Source: Camarhynchus parvulus
Taxonomy: Eukaryota > Chordata > Aves > Passeriformes > Thraupidae
Reading direction: 5' to 3'
Assembly (NCBI RefSeq): GCF_901933205.1
Contig: NC_044599.1
Coordinates: 3,032,681-3,096,680, forward strand
DNA: 64,000 nucleotides
Below the pieces are notes generated by a model. The model did not search any database. It was not told the origin of the DNA and was given only the letters and a program-made list of their open reading frames with translations. The translations under genes were made by a program, and so were the position numbers. Shown here piece after piece: positions 38,125 to 50,499 of this stretch (position 1 is its first letter; each line of letters begins with the position of its first letter).

Positions 38125-39310
38125 TATTGGAATGAAATCCAATATAGCTGGATGGAACGTGGCTGGGCTTGTCCAGCCCTTGCTGCTTGACCAAAAGGCA
38201 ACTGTGGTGGCTTCACCTCAGAGACACCTTTGGCTAGCTGGATGGATGTTGCAGCTGGGCGCTTGGGACAAGTCTAGGCATGCAGGAGCTCAGGTTTACC
38301 TCTGGTGTTACAGTGTGAAGCAATGTCCTGTCTTAGCTTTCCCACTTCCTCCCAGGTGTAGTAATCCTTCCCCCTTCCCCTCTCCCTGCCTCCTGCTGAG
38401 AGCTGTCCATCAATCTCAGAAGGTCAGCAAGGCCGTTGTCTGATAGGTGAAGTTCAAAAGATGCCTCTCAGCCCTGGGGACAATTGGGTCATCCAAGTGT
38501 CATTTGTCTCCGGAGCCCCCCCCCTCCTACCTGGTTGGTAGCTCACCTACCCCTTTCCCTCCCCCTTTCCATGAGCTTAAAAAGACACGGGACCATGCGG
38601 TCTGGATTCAGTTGGAGCTGTCACAACATTAAGAGGCCTGCGTGCCCAGGAATAAACTCTGGATGATGACCACCTAGCCGGATCCGTCTCCTTTTCCTCT
38701 TTGCCTCGCCTAAAGCTTCTTCATCAGAGGTCAAGCCTGAGTTCTGTTGCCTGGGCTTTTTCCAAGAGCCTAGCTGCAACATACAACTAACCAAAGGTAT
38801 CTCTGAGGTGAAACACCACAGCTGCCGCCTTTGGTCAAGCAGCGAGGGCCAGACAAGCCCAGGCACGTTCCACCCAGTAATATTGGGACTTTATTCCAAT
38901 ACTCTGGCAGAGAAGCTTTAAGATGAGGTGAAGGAAAAGGTGTTGGGTTCTGCTAGAGGGTTTTGGTCCAGAGCTTTATTCCTGGCCCACAAGCCACTGA
39001 ATCCAGCAACAGCGCTAACAGAACTTCCCAAACCACGTGGTTGCTACGTCTTTTAACCCTGGGGAGAGGGAAGGGGTAGGGATCCCACCAACCAGGTAAG
39101 GGGGGGGAAGTCTCAGGGGACAAATGACTCCTGGATGGCCCAATGTCCCCAGGACTGAAAGGCATCTTTTGAACTCTGCCAATCACTCGACACCCTTCTG
39201 GAATGCCAAGATTGACAGCACTCAGCAGGGGGCAAGGGAGAGGGAAGGGAGTGGTGGTTGGCACCTGGGGACCAGAAAACTGAGGCAAGTTATGACATCA
39301 CACTGCAACA
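38125..39310 (-). repeat. 3' LTR of provirus B, split by a nested LTR
   Basis: 38,125-38,305 plus 38,902-39,310 together match the 5' LTR (46,381-46,981) end to end. On the minus strand it starts TGTTGCAGTG and carries AATAAA on the GGAATAAAGCTCTGG phrase. Confidence 0.88.
38306..38901 (+). repeat. Nested solo LTR of the same family, opposite orientation
   Basis: 596 bases starting TGTTACAGTGTG and ending TATTCCAATA, flanked on both sides by CTCTGG (38300-38305 and 38902-38907), a 6-base target duplication. Its 3' part is the reverse complement of 38,125-38,290, so the two form a large inverted repeat. AATAAA at about 38,650. Confidence 0.88.
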
Positions 39311-39800
39311 TCTCTCCCTTGTTTTGTTTAAAATTAAGAGGACTGGGTTTGGGGTGCAGAATTCTTGCCAAAGCATGGTTGGTAAATTGGTCCTCCTCTT
39401 CAGGAGGGTCAGTATTTTCCACTGAGGCTTCCATGTCATCCATTGGAGCACTAAGGGCTTCCAAATGGTAGACTTCAGGAGAGGAAGATGAGCTTGAAAT
39501 TAGCTTGTGAACCATGCACTTTATTAGTCCGAAAACAATGCTAATGACTACAATAGCAATAACTAAAATAAACAATACTAAAAATACAGTTTTCAGAATA
39601 GATCCCAACCAGCCTGAGAGTCCCCAGCCCTCGAGCAGTCTACTCAGCCAGTAGTTAGTTTCTTTCTTGATGTTGTAATTTCAAGGTGGTCCATACATTT
39701 GCTTTGAGCCGAGAGGCTATCCAGGAGATCGCTGGTGGAATGATTGCGAGTAGGACAAGGAGCAGAGTTGCTCTCATGGTGTCTCGAGACTGCACACGAA
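39311..39800 (-). pseudogene. Env remnants of provirus B
   Basis: Two ends of env remain. Near 39,780 a start codon opens a hydrophobic leader (LLLVLLAIIPPAISW) that soon stops. At 39,608-39,480 is a membrane span (TVFLVLFILVIAIVVISIVF) with a serine/acid-rich tail. Nearly all SU and the TM ectodomain are missing, consistent with an internal deletion of over a kilobase. Confidence 0.65.
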
Positions 39801-39844
39801 CAGTGGGATCTAAACTGGTACAAGGAACTTAAGATAAACATATA

Positions 39845-40880
39845 TTACAAACTATTCCAGATAGGAGGCTTAAATGGAATTTCCTCCAGAGAATGCGTGT
39901 GGCGTTTCCTTCTCCAGGCAGCATTAGCAACCTGGAGTGCTTCTGTAGACTTCCCTGAGACTTTGGGGACATAGGGCCTTACCCATTTGGAAGGAACCCA
40001 CTTTAAACCAGAGGGGGTGGACACACAGGTGTATCCACGTCCCCATGTAACTAATTTGTAAGGTCCCACTGTCTTTCAAGTCTCAGGGTCCTTTACTAAG
40101 ACCAGAGGCTTTTCTTTCATTGACATCTGACTGCTCCCCCTCAAAGTGGCGTAGGATGGGCAGATTCAGGCTGTCAAAAGAACAGTTCAGAAATTTGATT
40201 GTGAACAGTGCCCTGGACAACCGGATGTGGGGAGGCTCCACTTTCAGAACCTGATGTTGCTGGTCCAGGATACTTTTGATATCATGGTGAGTCCTTTCTA
40301 TTACAGCTTGACTTGTAGGGGAGTAGGGGATGCCAGTTTTGTGCTCTACTCCCCATTGCTGCAGGAAGCTCCTGAATTCCTTGGATTTGTAAGTGGGCTC
40401 GTTATCAGTTTTCAACTCCTTGGGCATGCCCATGAAAAAAAAGGCCAGTAGGAGGTGCTTTATGGCATCAGAAGATGATTCTCCTGTGTGGGCAGAGGCA
40501 TAGATTGCTCCAGAAAAGGTATCTACACTAACACGAACATATTTCTGCTGTCAGAATGACTCTATGTGTGTTACATCTGTTTGCCACAGTGCACAACTGT
40601 TCAACTCCCTTGGGTTTGCTGCCACACTCATTGTAGGGAGTGCATGTTGTTGGCAACTGGGGCACGTGGCCACAATCGCTTTGGCCTGTTCTCGAGTGAT
40701 GTGTAACTGATGAACTAGGCCAGGTACATTTTGGTGGAAAAGCTGGTGGCTGATTTTTGCTTGTTCAAAAACATTTGGGAGAGGGGCCATCTCTGCAGGC
40801 ACAGCGAGAGCATCTGCCCTTCTGTTGCCTTCAGTGATAAACCCTGGCAAGTCAGTGTGTGACCTGATGTGCATCACGAA
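39845..40880 (-). pseudogene. Integrase of provirus B, broken
   Basis: The N-terminal zinc-binding region has HQLFHQ...HQLH...CPSCQQ. The core keeps LKTDNEPTYKSKEF (second catalytic Asp) and SQAVIERTHHDIKSIL (catalytic Glu). The C-terminal DNA-binding part reads GPYKLVTWGRGYTCVS...WVPSKWVRPY. The three parts lie in different frames, so the enzyme cannot be made intact. Confidence 0.8.
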
Positions 40881-40892
40881 AAATGGTTGCTC

Positions 40893-42885
40893 TCAGTGGG
40901 AGACCAACTTTACAAGTTTTGTGAGCAATTTGAAAAGTGTGATGTTAGACACTTCTTGCAGTATTGCTTGATCTGCTCTGGATACTACTCCTGCCATGTA
41001 TGCAGAGTCTGTAATTAGATTGAATGGTTCTGAGAACTTTTCAAAGGCCCTAACAACTGCAGCCAACTCAGCAACCTGAGGTGAACTTTCGACCTCAGCA
41101 ATGTCCATTTCCCACTGCTGGGTTTGATGATCCTTCCAAGTCATAACAGACTTGTGAGATCTCCCGGACGCATCTGTAAAGATGGTAAGAGCCTTTTTTA
41201 AAGGTCTCCTACTTTGAATACTTCCCAATTTCAGAGTAAATTGAACTTTTTGTTTGAAAAGGCAGATATATAGAAATTTTTCCTGAGTAGGAATCTAGAC
41301 CAAACTGCAATGCCTCATTTTCCTGAAGCAAATGTTCTAACATTTTCTTAGTAATTTGGCCCGATTTTAACTTGATTGGAATGTGAATGCACTCAAAATC
41401 ACATCCTGCCAGCTCCCTAATCGGGGTCTTAGCTTTCCAGATCAGTTCTGCTACTAGCTCTTGAGGCTTTGTCATTCTCTTGGACCTTTGGTGACTGAGG
41501 AAAACCCACTCTAAGATCAAGAGAGGGTCCCTCTGGTCCTGGCCCTTTTTAGGTGTTTTCTTTGCCTTAGGTGTTTGTTTCTTCTCCCACTGGAAAATGA
41601 TTCCATGGAGGTGTGGCAACTTACCTGAGATGATAAATTTGAATGGCAGATCAGGCCAACATCTGTTGGCCTGTCTTGGGGACATTGCTGTCTGAACTTT
41701 TTCTAGAGCTTTCTGTGCCTCTGGGGTAATAGCCCTAGGAGAACTCAGGTCCCCTCCCCCTTTCAATAAATCGAAAAGAGGGGCAAGGTCTTTGTTGGTC
41801 AGACCCAGCCAGGGCCTTACCCAATTTAAAGACCCACACAACTTGTGGACATCCGCAAGGGTCTTGATCTTTGTTTCAGTTTCTAATTTTTGAGGAACAA
41901 TGGTCCTATTTCCAATTTCTAAGCCCAAATATTTCCAAGGTGGCATCTTTTGAATTTTCTTTTCCTGGAGCTCGAACTCTGCAACAATCAATGCATCGAT
42001 TGTTAGGTCAAGCATGTGGGTGAGTAAATCATCATTGGGGGCACACACAAGGATATCATCCATATAATGATAGATGATGGCCTTTTCTGTGGCTGCATAC
42101 ACTGGGGACAGCAGGGAAGAGACATACCATTGGCACATTGATGGTGAGGCTTTTAGTCCCTGAGGCAGAACTTTCCAATGGTACCTTTTCATTGGGGCTT
42201 CCCTGTTGATAGTGGGGACCGAGAATTCAAAATGTGGTGCATCATCAGGGTGTAGGGAAATTTGGAAAAAGCAATCTTTTATATCAATAACAGTCAATTT
42301 CCAATCTTGGGCAAGCATCGCTGGGGACAGCATACCAGGTTGGAGAGAGCCCATATCTTCAATGACGTTATTAATTTGTCGAAGGTCATGGAGGAACCGC
42401 CATCTCTTTTTGTCAGCCTTCTGGATGACAAACACTGGAGAGTTCCATGGAGACGTGGTCTCCACAATGTGACCCTTTTTCAGTTGCTCTTCCACTATCT
42501 CCTTAAGCACCTTCAGTTTTTGTTTACTGAGTGGCCACTGTTCTACCTGAACTGGTGTGTCTGTCTTCCAATTCAGTTTTTGGGTACAGCACTTTTCAGT
42601 GACTGCTGCCCAAAAATCCTGTGGAGAGTCTGGAATATCAATCGTGACACCCCACTGGGCCACTAAATCTCCTCCTAACAATGGTTCCGGATAATCTAAC
42701 ACAAATGGACGTATATTTGCCAATTGTCCATTTGGCCCCTCGATTTGGACAACGCTCTTGGATTGTCTTGCCAATTGCATGCCACCTACACCTTGAACGT
42801 GACCAGCCACATTTTGCAAAGGCCAATGTGCTGGCCAGTCCTGTGCTGGGATCACTGTGCAGTCTGCACCCATGTCTACAAGCAT
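40893..42885 (-). pseudogene. Protease, reverse transcriptase and RNase H of provirus B
   Basis: The 558-residue frame (42885-41209) starts within protease ([11 protein letters not shown], flap-side [18 protein letters not shown]) and runs through [48 protein letters not shown] and the catalytic YMDD (coding bases 42066-42055). RNase H follows in another frame (41228-40893: TIFTDASGRSHKS, ITDSAYMAG). The protease active site reads Asp-Met-Gly instead of Asp-Thr-Gly, which should inactivate it. Confidence 0.88.
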
Positions 42886-42897
42886 CTCAATGTGGTT

Positions 42898-43491
42898 TTA
42901 CTCCCCAACCCCACTGACATTACACCAGATTTTGGGTTTGTCCTTCCCAATATCTTGGACCCGGGTGACTGTGGGCCCTTGTTTTTCAGTGCCTTCAGGT
43001 AAACTTGGCACTGGAATGGCTTGTGCAACAATTTGTCCTTTGGGAAGAAACAGGGGTGGATGGAAACAATGCAGCCCGAGAACAAATTGCTCAGGATCTG
43101 ATGTTGTCATTCCTGGAGCAATTTTGATCTCTTGTGGTGTGTGTTTCATGTCCCCAGTGACGATGTACTTACAGTGAATTCGGTGCCAAGTACCCTGCTG
43201 TTGTGGGTTGATGGAGACAAAATGCCAGTCAATGTCTTTCAGGTGGAGTGGTTCTGTCAGCTGCAACCTGAAAGGCTCATTAACAGAAGTTGTGGTTAAC
43301 ATAGGTTCACCTAAGTAATAGTAAAGGTTATTTGGTTTCACTTTCAATGGCGGACCAGCGGAAGTGGTCCTTGAAGCATCTGCTTCACTTAGAGAAATAG
43401 GGATGTTACCTGATGGAAACTTTTTTGTTTCCCTCATTTCCTTGGCCTGCTCTTTTTGTGTTTGTGGGCCTGGCAGGCTGGCGCTCCCCAT
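42898..43491 (-). pseudogene. dUTPase-like / pre-protease region of provirus B
   Basis: The frame contains LKDIDWHFVSINPQQQGT and FLPKGQIVAQAIPVP followed by KPKIWCNVSG, an order seen in the dUTPase-to-protease part of betaretrovirus-like elements. The trimeric dUTPase active-site motifs are not all recognisable, so an inactive relic is likely. Confidence 0.55.
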
Positions 43492-45432
43492 TCAGTTTTT
43501 TTGTTGTTGTTGACCCTCTGGGAACGCTTGAAGTTCTCCTCCCTTGCAATTTCTAAATTCATCGAATTGCTTTTTCAGGGGGCACTGGCTACTCCAGTGC
43601 CCAAGGTTGTTGCAAAGCACGCATGGCTTTGTGGGGTCAACCATTGCTGGTCTTTGCTGCTGCCCAGTGTGCTGCTGTGCTGCGGGAATGGGCACAGGGC
43701 TGGCAACAGCGACACGCTGAGGTGGTCTTGGCAGCAGCTATGGTCTGGTGTCTTCAGCCACACTCATCAGAGACACTTTCCTGTTACAAACTAGAAGCAT
43801 ATCTTTTAGTGTAGGGGGGAGTTCTAGAGGTAAGCTTAAAATGGCTCCTCGACACTGTTCATTTGCACTTGTAAATGCCATTTCTTCTAAAACTTCTTCC
43901 CTTGAATTCTCTTTTTTTAATTTGGATTTCAATAAATCTAGTCAACCTTTCTACAAATTTCAAAAAAGGCTCTGATGGTAGCTACTGGTCTTACTATATG
44001 GCTTGAATGGGCCTTCAGGTTGGAGGGTAAAAAAAGCTTTTTCAACTGCTTCTTTGACTCTCTCAAGTGCTTCTACAGGAATTACTGCAGTTTGGACTGG
44101 GGCTAAGGACCATTAGCCTTCACCGAAGAGATGCTCAATGGTAATTGGCAGGCCATTGGCATCTTTTGCTGTGTTTGGGGCAACATGCAAGTCTGGGAGA
44201 GCTTCTTTTAGCAGTTGTTTCCATGCCAATTCCCATAATTTGAATTCTGTAGAGGTCATGAGGCATGATAAAAGCTGTTTTAAATCATGTGGGACTACTA
44301 CAGTCCTACTCAGTTCGGCATTTAAAAGGCCACGGAAGTATGGGCTATATGGGCCATACTCCTTGTGTGCTTTGCAGACCTCTCTTATCATTTCTGGTTG
44401 AAAAGCTTTCCAATTAGCAGTTGAGACTCCTCCCCCTTGCCCTGCATACTGATAGGTAACAGGAGCGAATGACAAAGTGGGACCCTGTATTGGGTCTGCT
44501 GTTCCCTGCCCTGTATCCTTTGAATCGGAAGCATTGGGATCCCAGGTACAGCTATGGAGACAAGCAGCGTGCGCACCTACACCGTGGGAACCCGGGGAGG
44601 GGGCAGGGACACCGTGGGAACAGGGGGCGGGGACAGGGTGTTGGCAGGGGGTGGGGACACCCGGTGACATCTCCCTGGGAGGGGTAGAGGGGCGGAGCTG
44701 AGGGAGTAGCCGGTAAGGGAGAGGGAGGGAAGGTGTCACGAAGATCAGGAGGGGTGGGGGATGAGGAAGGAATTTTGGGATGCTTAAGGGAATGATGGGA
44801 AGAAGGAGACCAGGTATGGGATGGTGCCACGTGGCATCCTCCATTTTCTTGGCTCTCTGGGGACTGGGAGCCATTTTGGGGGTCACTGCTCTCCGAAAAG
44901 CCAACACGTGCTCTGGGTTTCAGAGCTGGCGACACAGGGGTTTGGGGACAATTCCATGCGGTCTGGCCAGGACGTTGTGGATGGGGGAACTCAGGCATTT
45001 TAGGGTGCTCAGGGAGCTGGCTTCCCTGGGCATGAGCAGAGTCTACTCTCTTTAAAAGACCAAGTTTTGGGGTACAGGGTTCAGAGCTGGGGGGGGGGGA
45101 GAAACAGGAAGAGCAGAGGTACATTCCTTGTTATTTGGTTTTTTCTCCACTTCCCTTTGCTTGAGCAAGGTTGATTGAACTTGTAAGTTCCAAAACACAA
45201 ATTTAGCTGAGGGCATGTCCCCAGACTTTCCCAAGGTTATCAATTCATGCCCTACTTTGTCCCAGAATTGGATATTGTGGACTTGATCAGGAGAAATTTG
45301 CGGGACGTGTAGAAAAAGCCACCTTATAAACTGTTTCAATTTTCCTTTAGAGAATGTTACATTTCCACTAACTAAAATTCCAACAATCTGATAATACACT
45401 CCTTTTTGTGCTGTGCTTAACTTAGAGCCCAT
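43492..45432 (-). pseudogene. Gag of provirus B
   Basis: Matrix starts at 45,432 (MGSKLSTAQKGVYYQ, with Gly2 suited to myristoylation) and ends in a proline-rich stretch. Capsid sequence (YQYAGQGGGVSTANWKAFQP to ELAWKQLLKEALPDLH) lies at about 44,470-44,113. A zinc knuckle CVLCNNLGHWSSQC (C-x2-C-x4-H-x4-C) lies near 43,600. Stops and frame changes separate the parts. The segment 44,560-44,700 on the plus strand is a local GGGGACAC-type repeat expansion inside the proline-rich part. Confidence 0.8.
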
Positions 45433-46360
45433 TTTAGATGTAAAAGGCACAACACAATCTCCTGCCGGCCAAAGACAAAACCAAATCAGCTACTGATTTC
45501 CAAAAACTGCAGTTAAGAAGCTAAAACATGCAGACCTTTAGCCCTTCACAATGCAGCTGCTTGTACTGCTTTTAAAAGTGCCACCGGCAGCAGCATGGAA
45601 TCAGAAGTCACCACACTGCACCAGGGGATAGACAGATCCTCCCGGCCCATCCTGTGCAGCAAACCTGAAACTGGAGCCGCCCCAAGCTGCACCGAGAAAG
45701 CCCTCCTGTGCTGCACTGAGAACTCTCCTGTGCTGCGCTGCAACCCTGAGCCGCACGAGCCATGCCACCCTGAGAAATCTCGAGAGCTGAGCCGGCGCTG
45801 CGCCGCTGTGAAGGGGAGGGGCAGGGAGAGCTCCCCCACTCCTCTGAGCCAGCACCGTGGCGCAAGCTTGCTGCCATGTGAGTTCTAAAATCGGCGGTGC
45901 AGCGCCACTGTGGGCTATGCCTAACGTGCTATTGCTCCCCCTTCCACATGGCTGCGCAGCCTTTTCGTGCTCTGAATGAGAGCAAAAAAGAACAGAAACA
46001 GATCTCTTGGCAGAGACTGTATTTGAGTTTCTACCCCTTATGGAGCAGATATACTCACCCCAAATCAGTGCTGTCGGTGCTGTGGTCTGGTAGGGTCTTC
46101 TCTTCAACCTGAGCAGGACCCCACGGGCAGGAGGGGCTACCCTATTCTTCCTCTCAAGAGTCGCTCACCAAAAAGGAGCTGCACTTTCCAGAGGCACAGA
46201 ACATCCTCGAGGCTTCTGTGGGATAAGTCCCAAAGTCTCTGCTGGAGAGCTATGCCATCAAAGCTCTACCAGTGGACGCTAAGCTGCCTTAAAAGTCTCT
46301 ACATGATCTTCTGAGGTCCGGGAGCTCCGGAGTGTCTTCTCGGGGCTGCAGGTTCAAGCA

Positions 46361-46378
46361 GCCGCACGTTGGGCACCA
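46361..46378 (-). other. Primer-binding site of provirus B, tRNA-Lys type
   Basis: On the minus strand TGGTGCCCAACGTGCGGC follows the LTR by two bases; it closely resembles the tRNA-Lys(1,2) site TGGCGCCCAACGTGGGGC used by several betaretroviruses. Confidence 0.8.
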
Positions 46379-46380
46379 AT

Positions 46381-46981
46381 TATTGGCATTAAAAGCCAAT
46401 ATAGCCGGATGGAATGTGCCTGGGCTTGCCCAGCCCTTGCTGCTTGACTAAAAGAGGCAACTGTGGTGGCTTCACCTCAGAGACACCTTTGGCTAGCTGG
46501 ATGGATGTTGCAGCTGGGCACTTGGGACAAGTCCAGGCATGCAGGAGCTCAGGTTTACCTCTGGCAGAGAAGCTTTAAGGTGAGGTGAAGGAAAAGGTGT
46601 TGGGTTCTGCTGGAGGGTTTTGATCCAGAGCTTTATTCCTGGCCCACAAGCCACTGAATCCAGCAACAGCGCTAACAGAACTTCCCAAACCATGTGGTTG
46701 CTGTGTCTTTTAACCCCGGGGAGAGGGGGAGGGAAGGGGTAGGGATCCCACCAACCAGGTAAGGGAGGGGAAGTTTCAGAGGACAAATGACTCCTGGATG
46801 GCCCAATGTCCCCAGGGCTGAAAGGCATCTTTTGAACTCTGCCAATCACTCGACACCCTTCTGGAATGCCAAGACTGACAAACAGCACTCAGCAGGGGGC
46901 AAGGAAGAGGGAAAGGGGTGGTGATAGGCACCTGGGGAAGCACCGGGAAACTGAGGCGAGCTATGACGTCCCACCACAACA
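46381..46981 (-). repeat. 5' LTR of provirus B
   Basis: 601 bases; minus strand begins TGTTGTGGTGGG and ends GCCAATA. It carries GGAATAAAGCTC as the polyadenylation signal. Confidence 0.88.
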
Positions 46982-47099
46982 AATGGGATTTTCTTTTACC
47001 AGTAAACCCATTTGATTTAATCTTCTTGCAATCTAGGTCTAATTTTCATAGTTCCATTTGCTTTTGCCAAGGCATCCTGTTATCAAATCTCTTATGTTA

Positions 47100-48006
47100 A
47101 CCAGGTCCAAAGTCCATCATCTGTCTTGTAGCCCCCAACATTCCAACAGTGCTGCAGGATTCTGCAGGAATCTTTGAACTGGTGGAACTTGTTGGCAATG
47201 GTGCCCGTGGGCAGCAGTTTTTCTTCCAGGCAGAGAAGAGGAGGAAGTGAGGACATGTGAGGTAAAACAACATGGCAGCACCAAGGTCAATGGAAAAAAG
47301 AGGGGGAGGAAGTGCTCCAAGTGTCAGAGCTGAGATTCCTCTGTAGGCCATGGTGAGGACTATGGTGAAACAAACTGTCCCCCTGTGATGCACACGATCC
47401 ACAGGGGATGCAGACATCCGCTTGCAGCCTGTGGGAAAAGCGTTCACACTGGAGCGAGTGGATGCCAAAGAAGGCTGTAACCCAGTGGGAGACCCGAATA
47501 GAGAGAGAGAGCCCTTGCTTCCAGACACAGAGAGAGAGAGCCCTTGCTTCCCAACTAGAGTAGCCTATTCTTAGAGGACTGCACCCCAAGGCCAAGCGAC
47601 CCATGCCACAACAGTTTTGCGGCAATTTTTTGTCCATGGGAGGGACCCCATGGCAAAGCAGAAAAGAGACTCCTCTCCCTGAGCAAACAGAAGATCTTGA
47701 GTGATGAACTGACCAAAACTTCCATGCCCTGTATCCCAGTGCTGTTGGTGGGAAGGAGGGAGGGGAAAAAAGATATTGTAAGGGCTTATTTTACTTTTCC
47801 TTGTCCCCCTCTGACTCTGGTAATAATAAATTTACTTTATGCCTTTAAATTTGAACCTGTTTTGCCCTTAGAGTGTTTTTGTCCCAGTCCTTATCTCAAC
47901 TCACGAACCCTTCATTAATTCTTTTTTTTTCCTCTCTCTTCTGCCCAACTGTAGCAAAACATTGTAAGCAAACAACTCTCCTGGGTGCCATGGGATTTGA
48001 ACCCAC
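47100..48006 (+). repeat. ERV-L-type LTR, degenerate
   Basis: The phrases CACTGGAGCGAGTGGATG, GGGAGGGACCCCATGGCAAAG, CTCTCCCTGAGCAAACAG, TGAACTGACCAAAACTTCC and a late AATAATAAATTTA (about 47,822) follow the order I remember for common avian ERV-L LTRs. Ends are ragged and the upstream limit is a guess. A GAGAGAGAGAGCCCTTGCTTCC duplication lies at 47,505-47,550. 46,982-47,100 and 48,007-48,230 are unassigned. Confidence 0.5.
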
Positions 48007-48229
48007 GCAAAGGTTGTGTTACTGGGCATTACCTGCCCAGGGCCCTAGATCAGCTGTACATCAAGATACAGCATAGTTTCTTATATTGTCCAAAATAAAT
48101 GCACTGCCAAAAATTTCAGAAGACTACCTTTGGGAAGGGGAAATTACATGCCAAATTGCATCTTTCAGGAGACTACCTTGAAAGATGGAGATCAACTCCA
48201 TAATTGAACAAGTTGGGGCAGTGAGTTTT

Positions 48230-49404
48230 CAGTAGGGGAATGCAAGGTTGGGGTAGACAAGGCTAGGCAAATCTAAGGAGGGGCAGGCAACAGAAAGGCA
48301 AGGCCAGGGAAGAAAGGGCTAGGTAGGTGAAGGTGGAGGATGAGCATGTAGGGCAATAAACAGTATTTACCTTTCCTCAACTTGCCCTTTTTACCCCTCA
48401 CTTGCCTGACTTTGCCTTCCATGCCTATCTTCTCTCTTGTCTTGCCTTTCTTTTCCTTCTCAAAACTTGCTGACTGCTCTGTGTCCTTCCCTTGCTATTC
48501 CTGACACTCCATTGCCTTGCTTGCCCATCTCCCACCCTGGCTTCTCTACCTCAGTTTTGCTGACCTTGCTGTACATTGCCTACTCCTCTTAGGATACTCA
48601 TTGCCTTGCCTGTCTAGCACTTCCCCTGCCTTGCACACCTATCAATTGCCTTGCCCTGCTTAACACTTCTATAGCCTTTGCTGCCCTGCATGCCCACACC
48701 TTGCTATGATATGACTAATTTTCTTCCCTGGCCTGACTTTACCCTGCCTGTCCTTCTTTCAGTTCCCTTTGCCTTGCCTACTCACACCTTGCATTGCCTT
48801 ATTGACCCCTCCACATCATTCATTCTCTTGTTCTTCCTTCCCCTCCACTGCCTGGCTCACCCACCCCCACCTTGATTTCTCCAATGTTTTTTCCCTAGGA
48901 CTCTCATTGTCTTGCCTTTCCCACCCTTGCATTTCCTTGCTTTTCCTGCTCAACCTTGCTTTCCATTTTAATTCCTGACCATCCCTTGCCTTGTCTTCCA
49001 TCCCCCAATCTTCCATTGACTTCTCCAGGGTTCCATGCCATTCCCTTCCAATTCCTACCACTGCATTGCCTGTCATTGCTTTGCTCACCCATTCCCCACA
49101 AAGACTTCTTTAACCATTTTTTACAGATCTCGCATGCATTGCCTTGCTGGTTTCTCTAAAGACTCTTATCGTTTTATCTATCCTTCCCTTGCCTTGCCAT
49201 TCCTACCCAACCTTGAATTTACTTGTCATTCCTGAACATTGCTTGCTTTGCCTTTCTGACCCCTCTGTGCAATTTATATTCCCTTCCTTCTCTCAATCAC
49301 CTTGCTTTGATCAGCTCACACATCCCACACCATTACTTCCTTACCCGATTTTCCCAGTTCTTGCCTTGTTGCTTGATCCTCACATTGACTTCATACAGCC
49401 CCAG
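48230..49404. repeat. TTGCC satellite, block 1 (orientation switch near 48,355)
   Basis: 48,230-48,350 reads GGCAAGGC-type on the plus strand; from 48,360 to 49,404 the complement CCTTGCC dominates. Longer phrases such as CCACTCCATTGCCTTGC, CACCCATCCCCCACCTTGA and CTTCCCTGGCCTTG recur and define a higher-order unit of about 175-190 bases. The many reading frames are artefacts of a stop-poor repeat. Confidence 0.85.
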
Positions 49405-49860
49405 TGTAGAGGCCAAATGAGGTGGTAAAATGCCGCTACCTTCCCTAAAAGCATCTTTGGGGAGACTGCATTCGAGCAGGCTCACAACACACGCACACAA
49501 CTCGCACTCAAGCATGCCACGGATTGTAGCAGGCACAGGGCCTGCAAGGCCTCCATGGCAGTCAGCAGCCTAAGATAGGAAAAGCCTAGTCATGATGACT
49601 GGACCTAAGAAGCTCCTCTTCTGCCTTCAGACCCTTGCTTATCTCTCTGTAAGATGATAGGTCACTTTCACCTTGACCCTTACTATTGGACTGTTTTCTA
49701 AAACTCCTGTACCCTATATAAACCCTATTCCTGCCCAGTTTGGTAGAAGAGCTGCCACTGGGACCCTTCGCAGAAGACACCAATAAAGACATCTCTGTGT
49801 AACCTCACACAGTGCTTCTCATCTCTCTCCCAGAGTCTGCCAAAGGCACTTAGCAAGCCA
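49405..49860 (+). repeat. Probable solo LTR interrupting the satellite
   Basis: Begins TGTAGAGGCCAAATGAGG directly after satellite sequence. It has a TATA box (TATATAAA, 49715-49722) and AATAAA (49782-49787) 65 bases later, the spacing expected of an LTR R region. The right end and a target duplication could not be fixed. 49,860-50,500 after it is unassigned sequence, perhaps the remains of its internal part. Confidence 0.6.
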
Positions 49861-50499
49861 AGAGCTAAAATCACGAATAAGCTGATAATCACTAAGAGTT
49901 GATCTTGCTAAGACTGCCTCTGCCTCTGGAGCCTGCCTGAGGGGCCTGGACAGGTCGTGCTTAATTGGACTTCTCTGTCTTGGGCACCCATGGCAGCCAG
50001 GGTTGGGGAGACCCTGGAAGCCCTAAAAACCACATTAATGGATAGCTGTCCACAAGGAAACACAGGACGGTCTTCTGTGTGTGGTTCCAATGAGGGTTAT
50101 TTGGGTCCAATGCCAAAGGGGTCCAGGGACAGAAGACCCAATACAATGGAGGGTCCAGGGTTAAATGCAGGGAGAGAGGGGGTGGAGCAGGGCATCAGAA
50201 GGCTAATGATCTGAGGGCACAGGGGCAGTACACAGGGAAGGGACCAATAGGGATGCCAGGGTGAATAGGCAGGGTTACAGGAGCCAGTGGGGGAACGGGG
50301 AGTGAAGAACTTGCTGGAACATGTACATATGAGAGTAAAAGGGGTAGGGAAGGCCAACGGGCCAGTGGGGAGGACAGAACTGGGGATAATTTACATTGTG
50401 CTGTGGGGCACCATGGGGGAAGCCTTTTTCCCCACCCCAACCTGTAGGGAATGCCTGGAGCTACAATGCTTCTCTCCAGGGCATCACCGTTGCCCTTTC

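Larger units (their letters stand above)
38125..46981 (-). mobile_element. Provirus B: betaretrovirus-like (class II/ERVK) endogenous retrovirus, env largely deleted
   Basis: Order on the minus strand: 5' LTR, tRNA-Lys-type primer site, Gag (matrix, capsid, CCHC nucleocapsid), dUTPase-like/protease, RT, RNase H, integrase, Env leader and transmembrane-tail remnants, polypurine tract AAGGGAGAGA, 3' LTR. The dUTPase-like segment before protease, the PBS and the Pol features place it with betaretroviruses. Frames are broken in Gag, between the Pol parts and in integrase. No target duplication is visible at the outer ends, so the flanks have probably been rearranged. Confidence 0.88.

Noticed and set aside
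47975..48010. tRNA-like 3' half (GGGATTTGAACCCACG, which reads as a T-arm on the minus strand)
   Set aside because: No matching anticodon arm or acceptor partner; the phrase fits the end of the degenerate ERV-L-type LTR better.
48678..49428. Series of Leu/Pro/Cys-rich small frames in the satellite
   Set aside because: The TTGCC satellite is stop-poor in one orientation; frames are not conserved between units.
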